This document shows positions 6,841 through 10,867 of a stretch of DNA of 10,867 bases, piece by piece. The notes beneath the pieces were generated by a model. It was not told the origin of the DNA. It worked only from the letters and a program-made list of their open reading frames with translations, and ran no database searches. The stretch's first letter is position 1. The number at the start of each line of letters is the position of its first letter. The position numbers were made by a program, and so were the translations under genes. The stretch lies in NCBI GenBank assembly GCA_019237175.1, contig JAFAHP010000285.1, positions 1-10,867 of the forward strand, in the 5' to 3' direction. The DNA comes from Alphaproteobacteria bacterium (GTDB lineage: Bacteria; Pseudomonadota; Alphaproteobacteria; ATCC43930; CGMCC-115725).

Positions 6841-8417
6841 TACGTCAGCAGCTTTTCGAGCGCCTCGAGGGTGTCGGCTTCGTGGCAAGGCTTGTCCCAG
6901 CGGATGCGATGGATCCGCGGGAAGCGCATCGCCACACCCGACCGGTGGCGGGTCGACCGATGCACGCTGTCGAATGCGATCTCGAGGACGATGGCTGGCG
7001 TCACCTCGCGTACCGGTCCGTAGCGCTGCACGGTGTTGTTGCGTACCCAGCGGTCGAGCAGGCGCAACTCTTCGTCAGTAAAGCCGGAATACGCCTTGCC
7101 GACCGGGATCAAGGTATCGCCGGCCCATGCCCCGAAAGTATAGTCGGAATAAAACGATGAACGTTTGCCGTGACCACGCTGGGCATACATCAGCACCGCG
7201 TCGATGGTCAGAGCGTGGCGCTTCCATTTAAACCATGGGCCTTTCGGCCGGCCGGCGACATAGGGCGAGTCCGCACGCTTCAGCATCAGTCCTTCAATAC
7301 CGCGCTCGCGTGCCGCATCGCGCAACTGGCGCAGTTCCTCCCAGCTCGCAAACGATATCAACGGCGACAGGTCAAGAGCGGGGCGCGGCCCGTCTGCCTG
7401 ATGCCAGGCTTCGAGCCGTCGACGCCGCTCGGCGAACGGCAGCCCGCGCAAATCTTCGCTGCCTTCGCGCAGGATGTCATAGAGCCGCACCGCCGCCGGG
7501 TAATCGCGCAGCATCCTGGCATCGGCGGTCTTGCGGTTCAGGCGCTGCTGCAGGTCGTTGAAGGGCGCCACCTCGCCGCCGCGCGCCACCAACAGCTCAC
7601 CATCGAGCGTCACCCTCTCGGGCATCGCCGCCAGGATGTCGGGGAAGGCCGGCCCGATGTCGTCACCCGAACGCGAATAAAGCCGCTTTTCCCCATCGCG
7701 GGCAACGAGTTGCACGCGAATTCCATCCCATTTCCATTCAGCCAGGTAATCCCGAGGATCGAGGCTTGTGAGATCGTCGTCTTCGAGGGGCTGGGCTAGC
7801 ATCAGCGGCGAAAAGGTCGGCAGGTCGCCGATGTCGGGCGCCGGTTGACGGCTTTCGAGCCAATCGAACAACGGCTGATAGGGCGGCGACAAGCCGTGCC
7901 AGACCTCCTCGATCCGATCGAGGGCAACACCGCTCCACTCGGCAAGTGCCAACTTGGCGAGCCGGGCCGAAACGCCGATGCGCAGGCTGCCGGTAACCAG
8001 TTTGATCAGAGCCCAGCGCCCGCTCGCATCGAGCGCATCGAGCCAGGGCGCCAACAGCCGTGCGACTTCGGTGCGGCTGGCGCAGCGCAGAGTCTCGACG
8101 ATCTCTGTCAGGCTCGGCAGCGGCACCACAGCCGGTGTGGCAGGCGCGGCCGGCCAGATCAATGACACGGTTTCGGCAAGATCGCCGACAAAATCATATG
8201 ACCACCCGAGAAGTTCTGGATCGATCCGCTCGGCGGCCAATGTGCGAACTTGATTTGGCTTGGCTTCGGCAAAGGACAGTTCGCCGGTTAGCGCCGCCAA
8301 GGCCCAGCCGCGCTCGGGATCGGGTTGGCTGCGGAAATATTCCTGCATCAAGCGCAATTTGCCGTTGCGCGACGGGGTCAGCAGCAATGCTTCAAGGAGG
8401 GCGGCAAACCGGTTCAC
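6840..8417 (-). CDS. ATP-dependent DNA ligase (repair-cluster type)
   Basis: The 525-residue enzyme seals nicked DNA using ATP, via a lysine-AMP intermediate. An N-terminal helical DNA-binding domain covers about residues 1-190. The adenylation domain follows: motif I is EWKWDGIR with catalytic Lys229, motif III is LDGELLV (271-277), motif IV is EGLMLKR (375-381) and motif V is WFKWKR (395-400). A C-terminal OB-fold domain ends the protein. Size and the N-terminal MNRFAALLEALLLTPSRNGK match the bacterial ATP-dependent ligase family defined as the PP_1105 type (TIGR04120), found beside a dedicated exonuclease, as here. The start codon is GTG at 8417-8415, sharing GTGA with the TGA stop of the exonuclease, with GAGGA about 6-7 nt upstream, so translation is coupled. 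This is not the replicative NAD-dependent LigA, and it lacks the nuclease and primase domains of LigD. Confidence 0.95.
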   Translation of the reverse strand: MNRFAALLEALLLTPSRNGKLRLMQEYFRSQPDPERGWALAALTGELSFAEAKPNQVRTLAAERIDPELLGWSYDFVGDLAETVSLIWPAAPATPAVVPLPSLTEIVETLRCASRTEVARLLAPWLDALDASGRWALIKLVTGSLRIGVSARLAKLALAEWSGVALDRIEEVWHGLSPPYQPLFDWLESRQPAPDIGDLPTFSPLMLAQPLEDDDLTSLDPRDYLAEWKWDGIRVQLVARDGEKRLYSRSGDDIGPAFPDILAAMPERVTLDGELLVARGGEVAPFNDLQQRLNRKTADARMLRDYPAAVRLYDILREGSEDLRGLPFAERRRRLEAWHQADGPRPALDLSPLISFASWEELRQLRDAARERGIEGLMLKRADSPYVAGRPKGPWFKWKRHALTIDAVLMYAQRGHGKRSSFYSDYTFGAWAGDTLIPVGKAYSGFTDEELRLLDRWVRNNTVQRYGPVREVTPAIVLEIAFDSVHRSTRHRSGVAMRFPRIHRIRWDKPCHEADTLEALEKLLT

Positions 8418-9430
8418 TCATCTTCCTCGAAGCCGGTCAAGGCCAACGCGCGGGCGCGATAGCCCTTCTTTGTCGCGTAATAGACAAGCGCCTCCTCGCG
8501 GCCATGCGTCACCCAGACCTCGTTGGCCCCGACATCATCGAGGGTCTGCGTCAACTCGTCCCAGTCGGCATGGTCGGAGATCACCAGCGGCAACTCGACC
8601 CCGCTCGCCTTGGCGCGCTGGCGCACCCGCATCCAGCCCGAGGCCTGCGCGACGAGCGGGTCCGGCAGGCGCCGCGACCACGGTTCTGCGGCGGCGCTCG
8701 GGGGGGCGAGCACGATCCGCCCCTTCAGCGCTTCGCGCGGCACGCCGGTTGCGGGTAACACCGGCCCGAGCGCTACACCCAGCCGCTCGTAGAGCGCGGT
8801 CAACCCGAGCAGCCCGCCGTGCAGATAGACCGGCGCCTCGTAGCCGGCGCGGCGCAGCAGCGCCAAGAGGCGCTGACACTTTCCGAGCGCGTAGACCCCG
8901 ACGAGATGGCAACGGTCGGGAAACAGACTAAGCGAATGCAGCAGCTTGTCGATTTCCCGGTCGTCGGGAGGATGACGGAACACCGGCAGGCCGAACGTCG
9001 CCTCGGTAATGAAGAGATCGCAATTGACCGGTTCGAACGGCAGACAGGTCGGATCGGGGCGGCGCTTGTAGTCGCCGGAGACAACCACCCGGCTCGCGCC
9101 GTAATCGAGCACAACCTGAGCGCTGCCCAGCACGTGACCCGCCGGCATCAACCGAACCCCGACCTCGCCCACCGTCAGGGTCTCGTTATAGGAGAGCGGC
9201 TGCAGATTGGCACCCGCACCATCGCCGTAGCGCGCCTGCATGATCGCGATCGTTTCCGGCGTCGCCAACACCTCGCCGTTGCCGGGGCGCGCATGATCGC
9301 CGTGGCCGTGCGTGATCACCGCGCGCGGCACGGGCCGCGAGGGGTCGATATGAAAATCACCTGGCTCGCAATAGAGCCCCGCGGGGGTCGCCCTGATCCA
9401 GGTTTCGGGCCGCGGGGCGGCGAGCGGCAT
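8414..9430 (-). CDS. Ligase-associated DNA exonuclease, metallo-beta-lactamase fold
   Basis: The 338-residue protein belongs to the metallo-beta-lactamase/beta-CASP superfamily and matches the ligase-associated exonuclease family (TIGR04122). Metal-binding motifs are in order: HGHGDH (His41, His43, Asp45, His46), AGHVLGSAQ (His99), SGDYKR (Asp120), with later SDHADWDEL and VTHGREEALVYY segments as in the beta-CASP C-terminus. In Pseudomonas putida the corresponding protein is a metal-dependent DNA nuclease acting with the adjacent ligase, an Lhr-Core helicase and a phosphoesterase. Here only the ligase follows, overlapping by 4 bp. ATG at 9430 is chosen because family similarity starts right after it; an in-frame TTG at 9445 would add five residues. 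No strong Shine-Dalgarno is seen for either start. It sits 92 bp downstream of the Crp/Fnr-type gene on the same strand. Confidence 0.93.
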   Translation of the reverse strand: MPLAAPRPETWIRATPAGLYCEPGDFHIDPSRPVPRAVITHGHGDHARPGNGEVLATPETIAIMQARYGDGAGANLQPLSYNETLTVGEVGVRLMPAGHVLGSAQVVLDYGASRVVVSGDYKRRPDPTCLPFEPVNCDLFITEATFGLPVFRHPPDDREIDKLLHSLSLFPDRCHLVGVYALGKCQRLLALLRRAGYEAPVYLHGGLLGLTALYERLGVALGPVLPATGVPREALKGRIVLAPPSAAAEPWSRRLPDPLVAQASGWMRVRQRAKASGVELPLVISDHADWDELTQTLDDVGANEVWVTHGREEALVYYATKKGYRARALALTGFEEDE

Positions 9431-9481
9431 CGGCAAGTTCCACAACGGCGCTGACGATGCCCATATGGGGGTGCCGGCAGC

Positions 9482-9497
9482 GATCCGAAAACGGATC
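9482..9497 (-). repeat. Perfect short hairpin GATCCG-4-CGGATC between regulator and exonuclease
   Basis: A 6-bp perfect stem with a 4-nt loop lies 26 nt past the regulator stop codon. No U-run follows on the minus strand. A 10-bp palindrome CCCATATGGG follows at 9460-9469. Together they could weakly terminate the regulator transcript or act as an operator for the exonuclease-ligase pair. Neither role can be shown from sequence. Confidence 0.3.
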
Positions 9498-9522
9498 TCT
9501 GTGGTCCGGCGGTCACACAGTG

Positions 9523-10200
9523 TTAAACCAGTCGCTCAATCGCGGCCCGGTCACGAATGATGATCGTTCCTTTGGCGAGGTCGATCCAGCCCGCTCGCTG
9601 CCAGGTCTGCAACAGCTTGTTGACGCTCTCGCGCGTCCCTCCGACCATAGTGCCGAGCTGGCTCTGCGACAGATGGAGTTCGCGGCCCTCACCGGACTGC
9701 TCCGAGAGCTGTAGCAATTGTTTTGCGAGACGCGATTCGAGATGACGAAACAGCACGTCCTCGACCTGCTCGCTGGTCCGCCGCAGCCGTTGGCACAAGA
9801 TTCTAATCAGCCCGAGACAGATATCGGCATGGTTTTCCAGCACCGGCATAAAATCACGACGATTTAGCACCAGGAGCTCGCAATCGTGCATAGCGATGGC
9901 GTCGGCGGAGCGTTCGCCACCGTCGAGGACGGCGATCTCACCAAATATCTCGCCGGGATGGATGATGTTGAAGACGATTTCTTTTCCTTCCGGCGAAACC
10001 GAACTCATCTTTGCAGTTCCCCGCAACACCGCCATCAGGCTCGTTCCAGGAGAACCCTTGGGGTAGATTTCACAGCCGGCGGGATAATGTTCGACGCGCG
10101 AATAGTGCAACAGCGCATCGATTTCACGACTGCTCAACTTGCCAAGCAGAAAATGCCGTTCGAATATCCAGCGCTTTTCTTGATAGGTCGATCCGATCAT
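9523..10200 (-). CDS. Crp/Fnr-family transcriptional regulator, CRP-like
   Basis: This 225-residue regulator has an N-terminal cyclic-nucleotide-binding beta barrel (about residues 15-130), a long dimerisation helix (about 130-160) and a C-terminal winged helix-turn-helix. The phosphate-binding cassette reads GEIFGEIAVLDGGERSADA; Glu88, Arg97 and Ser98 correspond to E. coli CRP Glu72, Arg82 and Ser83. RRTSEQVED supplies Thr142/Ser143, matching CRP Thr127/Ser128, which touch cAMP across the dimer. The recognition helix reads GGTRESVNKLL, with Arg190, Glu191 and Lys195 in place of CRP Arg180, Glu181 and Arg185. The FNR N-terminal iron-sulfur cysteines are absent. A cAMP-type, TGTGA-binding regulator is therefore likely. 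The ATG at 10200 is preferred over the GTG at 10215 because GGGGGA sits about 5 nt upstream. It follows a small gene by 155 bp and precedes the exonuclease by 92 bp. Confidence 0.93.
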   Translation of the reverse strand: MIGSTYQEKRWIFERHFLLGKLSSREIDALLHYSRVEHYPAGCEIYPKGSPGTSLMAVLRGTAKMSSVSPEGKEIVFNIIHPGEIFGEIAVLDGGERSADAIAMHDCELLVLNRRDFMPVLENHADICLGLIRILCQRLRRTSEQVEDVLFRHLESRLAKQLLQLSEQSGEGRELHLSQSQLGTMVGGTRESVNKLLQTWQRAGWIDLAKGTIIIRDRAAIERLV

Positions 10201-10355
10201 GACAGTCCCCCACACATTTGCGCGACCCGCGCGACCGGGTTGGTCCGCGGGCGGGTTGTGTCGCCGGGACGGGCGCGATACGCGGAAGAACCGCTGCCGC
10301 AGCCGTCATGTCTGGCGAGACAGTTAATCGCTGATCATGATACCCGCTCAGCCAA
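10201..10355 (-). other. 155-bp gap between the small gene and the CRP-like gene
   Basis: No gene is visible. It holds a perfect 14-nt hairpin (TGTCT-GGCG-AGACA, 10309-10322), a tandem GCGCGACC-type repeat near 10216-10233, and the GGGGGA ribosome binding site of the regulator. There is no clear sigma-70 promoter, so the regulator may depend on read-through from the upstream palindrome promoter. Confidence 0.4.
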
Positions 10356-10574
10356 TTACCGTCCCATGTTATTTCCGATCTTAACCAACCGGAACCACTC
10401 GGCCAGCCGCGTCGGAAGGGCCGGCCACAAGCCGGATCGGGCGATCGGCGGGGCGACGTCAATGGGGCGGGCAGTTGCGCTCTGCGGTTCTCGCTCGAGT
10501 AGAGCCAGGGTGCACACCTGCGCCGCCTCGGCCTTTTCGCTCCACCGGAGAGGCACTGGCGTCTTTGCGATCAT
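10356..10574 (-). CDS. Small protein of unknown function (72 residues)
   Basis: I do not recognise this protein. It is proposed as real because the ATG at 10574 is preceded by AGGAG with 6 nt spacing, the best ribosome binding site in the window, and because third codon positions are mostly G or C like its neighbours. The sequence starts MIAKTPVPLRWSEKAEAAQV, has a single Cys at residue 21, a proline-rich middle (RPIDVAPPIARSGLWPALP) and a basic amphipathic end (RLAEWFRLVKIGNNMGR). There is no signal peptide or membrane helix. It lies directly downstream of a perfect CRP-type palindrome and upstream of the CRP-like gene, so the two genes may share control. The frame remains open for 22 further codons upstream, but that extension runs through the putative promoter and has no ribosome binding site. 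Confidence 0.58.
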   Translation of the reverse strand: MIAKTPVPLRWSEKAEAAQVCTLALLEREPQSATARPIDVAPPIARSGLWPALPTRLAEWFRLVKIGNNMGR

Positions 10575-10600
10575 GACGGTCTCCTGACGGTTTTGAGACC

Positions 10601-10606
10601 GATACC
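10601..10606 (-). promoter_or_regulatory. Candidate -10 element downstream of the CRP-type site
   Basis: On the minus strand GGTATC lies so that transcription would start at about 10592-10594. That would place the centre of the palindrome (10633.5) near -40 to -41.5, the position used by CRP/FNR proteins when they overlap the -35 and activate. The hexamer itself is a poor match, as expected for an activator-dependent promoter. The assignment is inferred. Confidence 0.3.
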
Positions 10607-10623
10607 ATCGCATTGTGGGCGGA

Positions 10624-10643
10624 TGTGTGAGGCGGCTCACACA
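10624..10643. promoter_or_regulatory. Perfect CRP-type operator (TGTGA-N6-TCACA)
   Basis: The arms TGTGTGAG (10624-10631) and CTCACACA (10636-10643) are perfect inverted repeats 4 nt apart. Inside them, TGTGA (10626-10630) and TCACA (10637-10641) with a 6-nt gap match the E. coli CRP consensus half-sites exactly. It lies 59 nt from its centre to the start codon of the small gene. The CRP-like regulator encoded two genes downstream has compatible recognition-helix residues, so autoregulation is a reasonable inference. Confidence 0.72.
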
Positions 10644-10867
10644 AGGTTAAAAATCGAAGGAAAAATACGGCTGATCCCGATTAGGTTTACAGCCTTAATT
10701 GTCCCGCACACTTATGTTACGGTTGTAATCATGTGCCTCCTGCAACCTTTGGTTCATGCAAAAAGTACGCTGCGGCGGCCTCAGGCCGCTCAACGGCTGA
10801 TCCCTTCCGCCCATCATTCCGATTCTGTTGTTCTGGCTCGGCGGCGGTCGGCTCGGCCTTGAGGCAA
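10644..10867. other. Intergenic region at the right edge, no gene recognised
   Basis: The first half (about 10644-10760) is clearly lower in GC than the coding regions, as expected of a regulatory region upstream of the palindrome. It holds an 11-bp direct repeat CGGCTGATCCC (about 10669 and 10794) and a short palindrome GCGGCCT-C-AGGCCGC (near 10776-10790). The plus-strand frame open from 10593 to 10862 has no ribosome binding site, no recognisable domain, and runs through the CRP-type site, so it is not called. Confidence 0.45.

Noticed and set aside
8060..8758. 232-codon plus-strand open frame across ligase and exonuclease
   Set aside because: Antisense to two genes with complete catalytic motifs; Arg/Pro/Ala-rich composition of a shadow frame.
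9500..9517. TGTGG-N8-TCACA as a second CRP site
   Set aside because: The half-site gap is 8 rather than 6 and one half-site is mismatched; kept only as part of the palindrome cluster observation.
9886..10587. 233-codon plus-strand open frame
   Set aside because: It is antisense to the well-supported CRP-like gene and the small gene, with low-complexity basic sequence, no domain and no ribosome binding site; typical of high-GC shadow frames.
10712..10732. Hexapeptide MITTVT on the minus strand with AGGAGG just upstream (possible leader peptide)
   Set aside because: The AGGAGG is only 3 nt from the ATG, too close for efficient initiation, and there is no attenuator-like structure or codon bias to suggest a leader peptide.
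10593..10862. 89-codon plus-strand frame at the right edge
   Set aside because: No ribosome binding site, no domain; it reads through the perfect CRP-type palindrome and an AT-richer region.

Overview
This is a chromosomal stretch with high-GC coding sequence from an alphaproteobacterium, most likely Rhodospirillales-like. The evidence is the alphaproteobacterial 5' end of 16S rRNA at the left edge, a DUF1489 gene (a family typical of Alphaproteobacteria), the strong G/C third-position bias and the overall gene content. The species cannot be named from the window. Nearly everything is transcribed leftward (minus strand); the one clear plus-strand gene lies at 5749-6276.

From left to right, positions 1-51 are the first bases of a 16S rRNA gene read on the minus strand. 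They are preceded by a leader and a near-consensus rRNA promoter (-35 TTGACG, 17-bp spacer, -10 TATAAG). Upstream of that, in the same direction, is a two-gene unit: a biotin-dependent acyl-CoA carboxylase alpha subunit, best matched to 3-methylcrotonyl-CoA carboxylase (796-2814), and a DUF1489 protein (368-778). Next come mutS (3004-5667) and, diverging from it, a small membrane-associated gene resembling the general-stress 17M / DUF1269 type (5749-6276).

Facing that gene is a DUF29-family pseudogene (6293-6758) whose protein can be followed through five reading-frame segments. It is too short or too broken to appear as one ORF. Beyond it is a translationally coupled DNA-repair pair: an ATP-dependent DNA ligase (6840-8417, GTG start) and a ligase-associated metallo-beta-lactamase-fold exonuclease (8414-9430). 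In other bacteria these two belong to a four-gene repair cluster with an Lhr-type helicase and a phosphoesterase, neither of which is in this window.

Upstream of the repair pair is a Crp/Fnr-family regulator (9523-10200) that keeps the residues used by E. coli CRP to bind cAMP and DNA. Upstream of that is a 72-residue unknown protein with a very good ribosome binding site (10356-10574). Just upstream of the small gene is a perfect CRP-type palindrome, TGTGA-N6-TCACA inside a 20-bp inverted repeat (10624-10643). The rest (10644-10867) looks intergenic and has lower GC in its first half.

Most of the window is ordinary housekeeping and repair content. The most interesting parts are the CRP-like regulator, small gene and palindrome module, the reduced ligase-exonuclease pair next to it, and the heavily frameshifted DUF29 relic. 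I see no clear evidence of a wholly new system, CRISPR array, insertion sequence or phage.
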